A stretch of DNA of 64,000 bases from Cryobacterium frigoriphilum (GTDB lineage: Bacteria > Actinomycetota > Actinomycetes > Actinomycetales > Microbacteriaceae). This document shows, in pieces, positions 57,390 through 64,000 of the stretch (position 1 is its first letter; the number at the start of each line of letters is the position of its first letter). Made by a program: the position numbers and the translations under genes. The DNA is taken from NCBI RefSeq assembly GCF_004403305.1, contig NZ_SOHE01000060.1, positions 1 through 64,000 on the forward strand, read 5' to 3'. Below the pieces are notes generated by a model. That model made no database searches. It saw only the letters and a program-made list of their open reading frames with translations, and was not told the origin of the DNA.

Positions 57390-58418
57390 CTAAGCGACCG
57401 GCCGCACGCGCCGCTGCAACGACGGCTGGGTGCGAAACTGACCGGTCAGCACGAGCACGCCGATGACCGCGGCCATCACGATCCACGCAACCCAGCCCAG
57501 CGGCCCCACGGCGATCGGATCGGCCGGTGAACCGACGGCAATGACGAGGGCGAGAAAACCTGCCGTCGCGTTGAAGGCACCGTGCGCGAACACGGCCGGC
57601 CAGATCGAACCGGTGCGCAGGCGCAGCCAGCCCAGCAGCACCCCGTAGAAGACGCATCCGCCGACCATCATCGCGACCCCGAGAAGGTTGGGCTGGCTGA
57701 AGTTGTAGCCGAGCAGGATCAGCGGGCTGTGCCAGAGGCCCCAGAGCAGGCCGGTGACCAGCAGGGCCGGCCAGGTGCCCAGCGGCAGCAGGCTCGGCAG
57801 CAGCCAGCCACGCCAGCCGATCTCCTCGCCGAGGGCGAAGATCCCGTTGAAGAGTGCGGCAAACGGAATGAGGATCAGTTGCACGAGAATCACCGTGCCC
57901 ACCGGAATCGGCAGCCCGCCGGGGCTCGCGGCCTCGAGCACCGCCGCGAAGCCCGAGAAGGTGATCAGATCCAGTTCGACGAGGTCGAGGCCCGCGGCGA
58001 GGAAGACACCGGCCACGACGAGCAGTCCACTGCCGAAGATTGCGGCGACGATCATCCAGACCGTGCGCTTCGCCGGTCGCAGCGGCCACAGCCCGAGGTA
58101 CTGGCTGCTCGGACGGGGCCGCGGCTTCTGCACGAAGAACAGCACCACGAGTGTCGCGAGAAGCGGTGTGAACATGATCGCGGGCAGCAGCAGTCCGGCC
58201 AGCGGATGGCTCAGCCCGTCTCCCGAAAGCCACAACGGCAAGGCGACCAGCCAGGCCAGACCACACGCCAGCAGCGCGAAAACCAGCACGGCCGGCCACG
58301 GAACGCGATCCAGCACGAGTCCATCGTCGGCGGGCGACAACCCCGCGCGGCTGTCCGCTTCCGTGTCACTGGCCGATCGTGCGGCTGACGTATCGTCGGC
58401 TGCGGTTCTGTTGCTCAT
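57390..58418 (-). CDS. CPBP-family intramembrane metalloprotease
   Basis: A 342-residue membrane protein with about eight segments. The Rce1/CaaX-like active-site motifs are present: GEEIGWRGWLLP (Glu-Glu and Arg), LWGLWHSPLIL (first metal His) and FAHGAFN (second His). Such enzymes cleave prenylated or bacteriocin-related peptides, or act on membrane signalling proteins; the substrate here is unknown. The start at 58418 follows GGGAGA. The N-terminus has a soluble tail rich in Ser, Asp and Ala. Confidence 0.9.
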   Translation of the reverse strand: MSNRTAADDTSAARSASDTEADSRAGLSPADDGLVLDRVPWPAVLVFALLACGLAWLVALPLWLSGDGLSHPLAGLLLPAIMFTPLLATLVVLFFVQKPRPRPSSQYLGLWPLRPAKRTVWMIVAAIFGSGLLVVAGVFLAAGLDLVELDLITFSGFAAVLEAASPGGLPIPVGTVILVQLILIPFAALFNGIFALGEEIGWRGWLLPSLLPLGTWPALLVTGLLWGLWHSPLILLGYNFSQPNLLGVAMMVGGCVFYGVLLGWLRLRTGSIWPAVFAHGAFNATAGFLALVIAVGSPADPIAVGPLGWVAWIVMAAVIGVLVLTGQFRTQPSLQRRVRPVA

Positions 58419-58504
58419 GGCGATCTCCCCCGAGTGTGGCTTGGCTTTTAAGCCTAGCGGCCGCATCCGCTAAAGCAAACCGTTCGGCCTGATTTTGCCG
58501 GATC

Positions 58505-59368
58505 CTACGAGAGGATGTCCTTGGTCGCGAACCGGCCATAAGCGAGGGCGCCAAAGACCACCATGTAGCCGCCCTGCAGCAGGGCGTTGTCGCTGAAAGA
58601 GTCCCAGAGAATGGGCTGACGCAGAATATCGGCGAAACCGAGCCAGTAATGACTGAAGAGCCACGGATGCAGCCACTCCAGCTGCGGCAGCACGTCCAGA
58701 ATCTGCGAGGTCACCGCGACCACGATCGTGGCGGCCATCGCCCCGACCGGAACACTCGTCAACGTCGAGATGAAGAGCCCGATCGCCGAGAGCCCGAGCA
58801 GCGACACCGTGACATACAAGGCGATCAGCACCGACCGACCGATGGAATCCACGACACTGATCGTGTCCCCCGACAGCAGGGTGACCGGCCCGATCGGAAA
58901 CAGGATCGCTCCGATGACCGCGCCCGTGATCGCCACGGTCAGGGTCGCGGCCAGGCAGAACGCCGCGGCTCCGGCGAACTTCACGAGCAGCAGGCGCACC
59001 CGGCCGGCCGGGGCCACGAGCAGGTAGCGCAGCGTACCCAGGCCGGCCTCACCGGCGATGGTATCCCCCGCCGCGACACCGATGGTGAGCGGCAGAAAGA
59101 GCGGAATCGCCACGACGAGGGCGGTGATGCCCACGAACAGGCCATTCTGCGTGATGCGATCCAGAAACGGCGGACCCTGCCCGGCCGAGACCTCACTGCT
59201 CGAGAGCCGCACGGCGACCGCGATCAGAATCGGGATCAACGCGAGCGCGAGCAGCATGGCAATGGTGCGGCGCCGGCGAAACAGCACGGCCAGCTCGGAG
59301 GCCAGCAGCGCCCAACCGAACGACCCGTTCCGAACCGGCGCGGCTAGGCGTTCTTCACTGGACGACAT
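58505..59368 (-). CDS. ABC-2 type exporter permease
   Basis: A 287-residue permease with a typical ABC-2 layout: six membrane segments and a large first extracellular loop (about 50-95, SSSEVSAGQGPPFLDR and on). AGEAGLGTLRYLLVAPAGRVRLLLVKFAGA is the standard coupling-helix region. It overlaps the ATPase gene by 14 bases, with GGAGGG before the ATG at 59368. With the ATPase and the LolA-like gene it forms a three-gene unit. Confidence 0.88.
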   Translation of the reverse strand: MSSSEERLAAPVRNGSFGWALLASELAVLFRRRRTIAMLLALALIPILIAVAVRLSSSEVSAGQGPPFLDRITQNGLFVGITALVVAIPLFLPLTIGVAAGDTIAGEAGLGTLRYLLVAPAGRVRLLLVKFAGAAAFCLAATLTVAITGAVIGAILFPIGPVTLLSGDTISVVDSIGRSVLIALYVTVSLLGLSAIGLFISTLTSVPVGAMAATIVVAVTSQILDVLPQLEWLHPWLFSHYWLGFADILRQPILWDSFSDNALLQGGYMVVFGALAYGRFATKDILS

Positions 59369-60386
59369 CAAAACCCTCCCCGGTCAGCGCCACGAAACGG
59401 TCTTCGAGGCTCGCTTCCTCGACCACGAAGCCGCGCACCCGCACATTCGCGGCCACGAGCGACGCGACGATTCCTTCGGCCGTCACGCGGCGGTCGACGA
59501 GCGGCGCGCTCACCGTGTACGTGTCGGCGGGCCCGGCGTCGTCCGCGAGCGGATGACCCGGGTCACCGGCCGCCGTTGGCGCCAGTCCCAGCCGCAGCAG
59601 CACTCCACGGGCGATATCCACGTCGGGTGTCTGCAACCGCACGAACGCCTGGCCAACCCGGCGCAACTCGTCGAGGGTGCCGGACGCCACGAGCGACCCG
59701 GCGCTCATCACGGCGGCATGGGTGCAGACCTGTTCGATTTCGGCGAGCAGGTGGCTGGAGACAAAGACGGTGGCACCACCCGCGGCGAGTGAACGCACGA
59801 GGTTGCGCACCTCGCGGGTGCCCTGCGGGTCGAGACCGTTGGTGGGTTCGTCGAGCACGAGCAGGTCGCGGGGCATCAGCAGCGCGTTGGCCAGGCCGAG
59901 GCGCTGCTTCATGCCGAGAGAGTAGGCGTGCACCTTCTTCGTGGCCGCGTGTGACAGGCCGACCCGGTCGAGCGCTTCGGCGACCCGGGTCCGCCGGGTG
60001 CGCCCGAAAGCGAAGCGGTCGGCGGTGTCGAGGCGATGCAGGTTCGCGGCGCCCGAGAGAAAGGGGTAGAAGGCAGGGCCTTCGACGAGCGCGCCGACGC
60101 GGGGCAGCACCTGCTGCAGGCGGCTCGGCATGTCCTCGCCGAGCACCCGCACCCGCCCGCTTGTCGCTCCGGCGAGTCCGAGCAGCATGCGGATCGTGGT
60201 GGTTTTGCCCGAGCCGTTGGGCCCGAGAAATCCGTAGACGGCGCCACGCGGCACCCGCAGGTCCACCTCGTTCACAACGGTCTGTCGGCCGAATCGTTTG
60301 GTCAGGCCGACCGTTTCGATGGCCAGGCCGGTATCGGCCACAGCGGTATCGGCCCCGGCGGTACCGGGCCAGTCAGCGTCACTCAC
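59355..60386 (-). CDS. ABC-2 type exporter ATPase
   Basis: A 343-residue DrrA/CcmA-like ATPase. Walker A is GPNGSGKT, the signature region is YSLGMKQRLGLANAL and Walker B is LLVLDEPTNGLD, followed by FVSSHLLAEIEQV. The C-terminal region of about 120 residues is typical of this family and includes a Pro-rich loop. The GTG start overlaps the LolA-like gene stop (GTGA). Confidence 0.9.
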   Translation of the reverse strand: MSDADWPGTAGADTAVADTGLAIETVGLTKRFGRQTVVNEVDLRVPRGAVYGFLGPNGSGKTTTIRMLLGLAGATSGRVRVLGEDMPSRLQQVLPRVGALVEGPAFYPFLSGAANLHRLDTADRFAFGRTRRTRVAEALDRVGLSHAATKKVHAYSLGMKQRLGLANALLMPRDLLVLDEPTNGLDPQGTREVRNLVRSLAAGGATVFVSSHLLAEIEQVCTHAAVMSAGSLVASGTLDELRRVGQAFVRLQTPDVDIARGVLLRLGLAPTAAGDPGHPLADDAGPADTYTVSAPLVDRRVTAEGIVASLVAANVRVRGFVVEEASLEDRFVALTGEGFDVVQ

Positions 60387-61546
60387 TCGGCGGCGGCAGC
60401 CTGCAGGGTTTCCACGGGCACGGATCCGGCGAGCACCCGCCCGTCATCGGTGACGAGCACGTTGAGCAGGGTCGTCGAGAACAGCGCTCCGCCGGTCACC
60501 GAGGTCGTGAGCTGCGCGAACAGCGGTGAGGAGGTCAGCTCCGCCGACACGGTGCCGGCCGGCAGCTCGGCCACGGCGGCCCAGCCCTCTCCGGTCACGG
60601 TGACCGGCAGGTCACCGGCTGCCAGGTCGCTCAGATCCTTCTCCGTCAGCGCCTCATGGTCGGCGTTGCCGTCGTGCTCGGGCAGGGCCTGCTCGGTCAC
60701 GGTGGCGCCGGCCGGTGGGGTGAAGGCGAACAGCGCCGCATCCGGTGCCGTGAAACTCACCTTGGTGAAGGCGACCCGGAACGCCGGGTCCTCCTGGCCG
60801 TGGGCGCGCACGTCGACGCTGAGCGGCATGCCGGTCTCGCTGTCAACAAAGATCGATGCGGATGCGACGAGGGTCTCGTCGGTGCGCGGGGTCAGCCGCA
60901 GCTCGTAGGCATCCCTGCCGGCGATCGCGGTGTCGGTACCGACCGTCACCTCGGTGCTGGCATCCAGGTCGCTGAGCAGCCTGTCGGCCAGTTCGGCCGG
61001 GGTGGGCATGGCGCCTGCCTCGGCCTGTGCCTTCGCCGTGGCGTCTTCGAGCTCGGCACGGGCATCCGCGTGAACGTCGGCCGGAATGGCCAGGTGGGTC
61101 GCTTCGTTGGTCTCGGAGTCGTAGAACCAGACCTCGTCACCGTTGACGATGAGATTGCGCTCATTGAGCGAGTCGATCACCTGCACCCGCAGGTTGTCGG
61201 CGCCGTCGGCGAAGACGCGGGCGGTGTGCGAGCCGGTCAGCAGCTCGAGGGCGGTCGTCGCAGCGGATGCCGCAGCATCCGTCTCGGAATCCCCGGACCC
61301 GCTCGGCATGCTCGAGAGGGCGGAGCCGAGATCGGGCAGCCCGAGGTTCGACGTCTGCTCGAGGGTGCCCGAGAAACTCGAGACGGTGCTGTCACTGACG
61401 AGCCCGAGCACCTCCTGGGCGGTCTTGTCCGGCAGGTCGACGGCGGCTCCGGCCTGCATCGGAACGGCGACAACGGCCACGGCGATCACCGCGGGAACCA
61501 CGACGGCGGGCAACCACCGCACCCATACGCGAGTCATTCGGTGCAT
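60383..61546 (-). CDS. Secreted LolA/RseB-like lipoprotein-binding-fold protein
   Basis: A 387-residue exported protein with a signal segment (WLPAVVVPAVIAVAVVAVPMQAGA) and a body resembling the LolA/RseB/MucB half-barrel fold: VSSFSGTLEQTSNLGLP, SHTARVFADGADNLRVQVID, NGDEVWFYDSETNEATHL, AGRDAYELRLTP, and ASIFVDSETGMPLSVDVRAHG. It lacks a lipobox. A C-terminal domain of unknown type follows. In operon with an ABC-2 exporter, it may carry or sense an exported lipid or lipoprotein at the cell surface. RsgI- or RseB-like stress signalling is another option. Confidence 0.78.
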   Translation of the reverse strand: MHRMTRVWVRWLPAVVVPAVIAVAVVAVPMQAGAAVDLPDKTAQEVLGLVSDSTVSSFSGTLEQTSNLGLPDLGSALSSMPSGSGDSETDAAASAATTALELLTGSHTARVFADGADNLRVQVIDSLNERNLIVNGDEVWFYDSETNEATHLAIPADVHADARAELEDATAKAQAEAGAMPTPAELADRLLSDLDASTEVTVGTDTAIAGRDAYELRLTPRTDETLVASASIFVDSETGMPLSVDVRAHGQEDPAFRVAFTKVSFTAPDAALFAFTPPAGATVTEQALPEHDGNADHEALTEKDLSDLAAGDLPVTVTGEGWAAVAELPAGTVSAELTSSPLFAQLTTSVTGGALFSTTLLNVLVTDDGRVLAGSVPVETLQAAAAE

Positions 61547-61681
61547 CCCTCAGACAGCTCATCCATACGCCCGAGGGTACGCCGCCCAGCTGACCCCTGT
61601 ACACCCCGAAGCCCCGAGGATGCCCTGCTCGTGGCGAATTCTCAGCCGCCTGCGGTCGCCGCGCGCCGGGCCGCCCGCCAC

Positions 61682-61687
61682 GATAAT
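61682..61687 (+). promoter_or_regulatory. -10 box for leaderless EI24 gene
   Basis: GATAAT, near the consensus, ends eight bases before the ATG at 61696; no ribosome binding site is present. Confidence 0.55.
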
Positions 61688-61695
61688 CTGGTCTG

Positions 61696-62499
61696 ATGCA
61701 GCAGCCCAGCCCCCGCCCGCAGTCGAGCCCAGCGCCGAGCCGCGTGCGCCAGGCCCTCGCCGGCGTCGGATTTCTGCGCAAGGGACTGTCGATGTGGGCC
61801 ACCTCGCCGCGTCTCATGTTCATCGGGGCCGTCCCCGCCCTCATCGTCGGAGCCGCCTACGTCGTGGGCATCGTGTTTCTCGTGATCAACCTGAACGGCA
61901 TCGCCGAGTGGGCGACCCCTTTCGCCGCCGGCTGGGCAGAGCCCTGGCGCACCGCCGCACGGTTCGCGGTCGCGGCGGCGGTCGTGATCGGCAGCATCGT
62001 GCTCCTCTCTTATACCTATGTCGCCGTCACACTGCTCGTCGGTGACCCCTTCTATGAGCGCATCTGGCGAACGGTCGAAACCAGGCTCGGTGACGCGCCG
62101 CCCGAGAGCAGCACCGGCCTCGTGCGCTCCGTACTGCGCTCGATTGCCGACGCTCTGCGACTGCTGGCCCCGGTGCTGCTCGTCGGTGTCGTCATTCTGG
62201 TCTGCGGCCTCATTCCGGTCCTCGGCGGCCTGCTGGCCTTCAGCCTCGGAGCGCTGTTCGGCGGCTGGATCCTCGCCCTCGAACTCACCGGCCTCGCCTT
62301 CGACGCCCGCGGCTATACGCTGCGCCAGCGCCGTGGCCTGCTGGCCGGCCGCCGGGCGACGAGCCTCGGATTCGGCGTCGCCACCTACCTCCTGTTTCTT
62401 ATTCCCTTCGCCGCGGTGTTCGTCATGCCGGCCGCGGTCGCCGGCGCCGCCCTGCTCAGCCGCGATACCCTCGCCCGCGCTGCCGCGCCGGCAGCCTGA
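61696..62499 (+). CDS. EI24-domain membrane protein
   Basis: A 267-residue membrane protein with about five segments. The pattern GFLRKGLSMWATSPRLMFIGAVPALIVG at the start and AFDARGYTLRQRRGLLAGRR near the end match the EI24/CysZ-like family. CysZ members transport sulfate, but actinobacterial EI24 proteins lack a proven role. It is convergent with the J-domain gene, five bases away. Confidence 0.85.
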   Translation: MQQPSPRPQSSPAPSRVRQALAGVGFLRKGLSMWATSPRLMFIGAVPALIVGAAYVVGIVFLVINLNGIAEWATPFAAGWAEPWRTAARFAVAAAVVIGSIVLLSYTYVAVTLLVGDPFYERIWRTVETRLGDAPPESSTGLVRSVLRSIADALRLLAPVLLVGVVILVCGLIPVLGGLLAFSLGALFGGWILALELTGLAFDARGYTLRQRRGLLAGRRATSLGFGVATYLLFLIPFAAVFVMPAAVAGAALLSRDTLARAAAPAA

Positions 62500-62503
62500 C
62501 TCC

Positions 62504-62965
62504 TCAGCCGGGCAGCAGAATCGTCAGGCCCCAGATCGCGACCGTCAGCACGACGAAGACAATGGGCAGCACGACCCATTCGTGATGCGCCCGCCGCAGC
62601 TCCGGCGCGCGCGGCGCGTCGTCGCGGTACGGCATCGACGACGCCACCGGCGGCGCCAGCCAGGCGCGGGCATCCCGAATCTGCACGAACTCCTCAAAGC
62701 TGAGGGGCTCGCCCGCACGCCCGGCAAACGGATCGATCACGGGTTCCGGCCGCGACTGTGCCCCGGGCGCTGTGGCCCGCAGCAGGTCCCTGGCCTCAAT
62801 CAGCCTCACGAACTCGGCCGTGGCCACCCGAATATCGGCGTCGGTGGCCCCGACGAAGCGATCCGGGTGAGACAGGCGGGCCCGGCGCTGAAAGGCCCGG
62901 TCGACATCGGCGACGGATGCCCCACCACTCACGTGCAAAATGGCCGCCGCTTCAGCGGGGGTCAT
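62504..62965 (-). CDS. J-domain protein with C-terminal membrane anchor
   Basis: A 153-residue protein. Residues 1 to about 65 form a J-domain (AAAILHVSGGASVADVDRAFQRRARLSHPDRF) with the essential HPD tripeptide, so it should stimulate an Hsp70/DnaK partner. The C-terminus is a hydrophobic anchor (VVLPIVFVVLTVAIWGLTILL). No Gly/Phe-rich or zinc region is present, so it is not a classical DnaJ. It overlaps the upstream membrane protein gene by four bases and is probably functionally linked to it. Confidence 0.85.
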   Translation of the reverse strand: MTPAEAAAILHVSGGASVADVDRAFQRRARLSHPDRFVGATDADIRVATAEFVRLIEARDLLRATAPGAQSRPEPVIDPFAGRAGEPLSFEEFVQIRDARAWLAPPVASSMPYRDDAPRAPELRRAHHEWVVLPIVFVVLTVAIWGLTILLPG

Positions 62966-63459
62966 GACGAGGCCCGGTAGGCCCGCAGATAGGCCTCGTA
63001 GGCCAGCCGATCGAGCTCGATTTTCACCCGCGGCGCATTTTCACGCAGGTTGTCGAGGAGCGCGGTGTTGATCGTGTCCATGCTTCGGGCTGCGTGGATG
63101 ATCTGGATCGGTCCCCAGAGCATGGCCGCCCAGAACACGATGAACAGGCCGATCGGGGCGGCAATGGCCGTCAGGGCACTGGTGACGATGGCTCCGGTGC
63201 CGAGCACGAGCAGTCCGATCCAGATCGACCGGCGGGCCCGGGCCGTGTAGGTGTGGGCGTACTCTTCCCACGCTCCCTCGTTGCGGCGCCAGAACACCCA
63301 GCCAGCCGGCGCGGGCGGGCAGTCGGGCGTCGGCGTCCAGCCCGGTGCGGGTTGCCAGCCGAGGTGCCCGGCCACCCAGTCGGCGGTCGGCGCGGTCCAG
63401 CGTGGGGGTTGCTGAAACTCCAAGGGCAGCCGGTGTGCGAGCTGTGAGGCGTCGACCAT
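62962..63459 (-). CDS. DUF2510-like membrane protein
   Basis: A 165-residue protein. The N-terminal region (about 20-70) is rich in Trp and Pro with WQPAPGWTPTPDCPPAPAGWVFWRR, like the short Trp/Pro motif of DUF2510 proteins. Two membrane segments follow (about 78-115). It begins after a likely leaderless promoter and overlaps the J-domain gene. It may be a client or anchor for that co-chaperone. Confidence 0.7.
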   Translation of the reverse strand: MVDASQLAHRLPLEFQQPPRWTAPTADWVAGHLGWQPAPGWTPTPDCPPAPAGWVFWRRNEGAWEEYAHTYTARARRSIWIGLLVLGTGAIVTSALTAIAAPIGLFIVFWAAMLWGPIQIIHAARSMDTINTALLDNLRENAPRVKIELDRLAYEAYLRAYRASS

Positions 63460-63465
63460 GCGACG

Positions 63466-63471
63466 AGCGTA
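63466..63471 (-). promoter_or_regulatory. -10 box for leaderless gene at 63459
   Basis: TACGCT on the minus strand ends six bases before the ATG at 63459. Confidence 0.45.
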
Positions 63472-63562
63472 GTGCTCAGACCGTCACCTGCGCGAGGACA
63501 AACTTCACGCTCGCCGCGGGCTCGTGACAGCCCATTTCGGTGAAAGCCGCAGCCGGGTACAG

Positions 63563-63592
63563 AAAAAGGCCCCGGATTTCTCCGGGGCCTTT
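63563..63592 (-). terminator. Intrinsic terminator of tRNA-Leu
   Basis: AAAGGCCCCGGA and TCCGGGGCCTTT form a perfect 12-bp stem with a 4-base loop, followed on the minus strand by a run of T. It lies about 55 bases past the tRNA end and could also act for the plus strand. Two direct copies of GTACTGCACGTG (63611-63622 and 63627-63638) lie between tRNA and terminator. Confidence 0.85.
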
Positions 63593-63646
63593 CCGTACTT
63601 CACCTGCTTTGTACTGCACGTGCCGTGTACTGCACGTGTTCACATG

Positions 63647-63730
63647 TGCGCGAGAGGGGACTTGAACCCCTACGTCCTTTCGAACACTGGCACCTGAAGC
63701 CAGCGCGTCTGCCAATTCCGCCACTCGCGC
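63647..63730 (-). tRNA. tRNA-Leu(CAG)
   Basis: An 84-base tRNA with a 7-bp acceptor stem GCGCGAG/CTCGCGC and discriminator A. The anticodon stem is CTGGC/GCCAG with loop TTCAGGT, giving anticodon CAG, which reads the common leucine codon CTG. A long variable arm, as in all tRNA-Leu, and the T-arm GGGGTTCAAGTCCCC are present. CCA is not encoded. It is flanked by a TACGAT -10 box and a strong terminator. Confidence 0.95.
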
Positions 63731-63740
63731 GAACTTACAG

Positions 63741-63746
63741 ATCGTA
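63741..63746 (-). promoter_or_regulatory. -10 box of tRNA-Leu
   Basis: TACGAT on the minus strand ends ten bases before the 5' end of the tRNA. Confidence 0.5.
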
Positions 63747-63866
63747 GCACTGGAGAAGTCCCGGGCGCGAATCGGCCCGAATCGGCCGGTCGAACAGCCA
63801 CAACGTACCGGTAGGATTTCACCCCGGTAGACGCACTCGACCACCCCCACCCGCCGATCCGTGGAA

Positions 63867-63896
63867 TTGGCCGGGCCGGAACGGGCCACGTAAGAT
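63867..63896 (+). promoter_or_regulatory. Promoter of the gene starting at 63986
   Basis: TTGGCC (63867-63872) and TAAGAT (63891-63896) are separated by 18 bases, a fair sigma-70-like promoter. The leader of roughly 80 bases can form a hairpin from CCCGTCTG (63908-63915) and CAGGCGGG (63923-63930). Confidence 0.5.
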
Positions 63897-63985
63897 ACCC
63901 TTTTGTGCCCGTCTGCGCCCTTCAGGCGGGTTAACACCCGAGACAAGTAGCATGCTCATAGCCAGAAATACGGATCGGGAGACCT

Positions 63986-64000
63986 GTGGGCATTTTAGAT
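63986..64000 (+). CDS. Start of an unidentified gene cut by the window edge
   Basis: A GTG at 63986 with GGGAGA just upstream opens a frame reading V-G-I-L-D to the window end. The promoter and leader upstream support a real gene start. Five codons are too few to identify it. Confidence 0.45.

Noticed and set aside
57343..58299. 318-codon frame on the same strand as the CPBP protease
   Set aside because: It overlaps the protease in another frame and is Arg/Ala-rich without motifs, while the chosen frame has the protease active site.
63476..63946. 156-codon frame spanning the tRNA-Leu gene and its terminator
   Set aside because: It reads straight through a structural RNA and an intrinsic terminator and has no protein-like features.

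Overview
The window is high-GC DNA (roughly two-thirds G+C) from an actinobacterium. Lipoprotein signals, a coenzyme F420 locus, many ATGA start-stop overlaps, leaderless promoters and an excess of GGATGC/GCATCC hexamers suggest Microbacteriaceae (Micrococcales). This is inference from gene content and style. I see no phage, insertion sequence, rRNA or CRISPR array, so it looks like ordinary chromosome rich in catabolic and transport loci. Starts were refined by hand where a ribosome binding site, a stop-start overlap or a -10 box close to the start decided the matter.

Layout. 1-2066: pyrE, a small membrane protein and a LysR regulator. 2076-2470: palindromic tandem repeats. 2488-12490 (minus): one operon of beta-ureidopropionase, dihydropyrimidinase, an F420-type luciferase-like oxidoreductase, an NMT1-type ABC importer with two permeases, a class III aminotransferase and methylmalonate-semialdehyde dehydrogenase. 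Together these resemble reductive pyrimidine breakdown to an acyl-CoA. 12763-20218: an F420 locus with a three-gene importer (proposed F420-0 or Fo uptake), cofD, cofC, cofE and an F420-dependent G6PDH-like enzyme. The two loci are divergent from one 272-bp intergenic region. 20333-24233: exonuclease III and small metabolic or membrane genes. 24484-34024 (minus): a LacI-controlled glucan locus with beta-glucosidase, an Opp-type importer and a secreted glucanase-like protein. 34099-37749: a glutamine amidotransferase, arsA, arsD and an SRPBCC protein. 37838-42914: a MetNIQ-type importer wrapped around two flavin enzymes of the DszA and DszC/SfnB types, probably for organosulfur. 42964-48485: a large secreted protein, a fused acyl-CoA carboxyltransferase and a second DszA-like monooxygenase. 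48598-56447: a GNAT-AAA fusion, a DedA protein, a double-hotdog thioesterase, a UvrA-like ATPase and a drug exporter. 56678-64000: a zinc-ribbon protein, a CPBP protease, an ABC-2 exporter with a LolA-like partner, EI24 and J-domain membrane proteins, tRNA-Leu(CAG), and the first codons of a further gene.

The most interesting possibility is that the first two loci are one functional unit. The oxidoreductase in the pyrimidine operon has the look of an F420 enzyme, no ordinary dihydropyrimidine dehydrogenase is present in the operon, and the cofactor supply genes start at the same intergenic region. Other unusual items are the GNAT-AAA fusion, the organosulfur module, a putative ATC start codon, and a set of long perfect inverted repeats that mark many gene boundaries.
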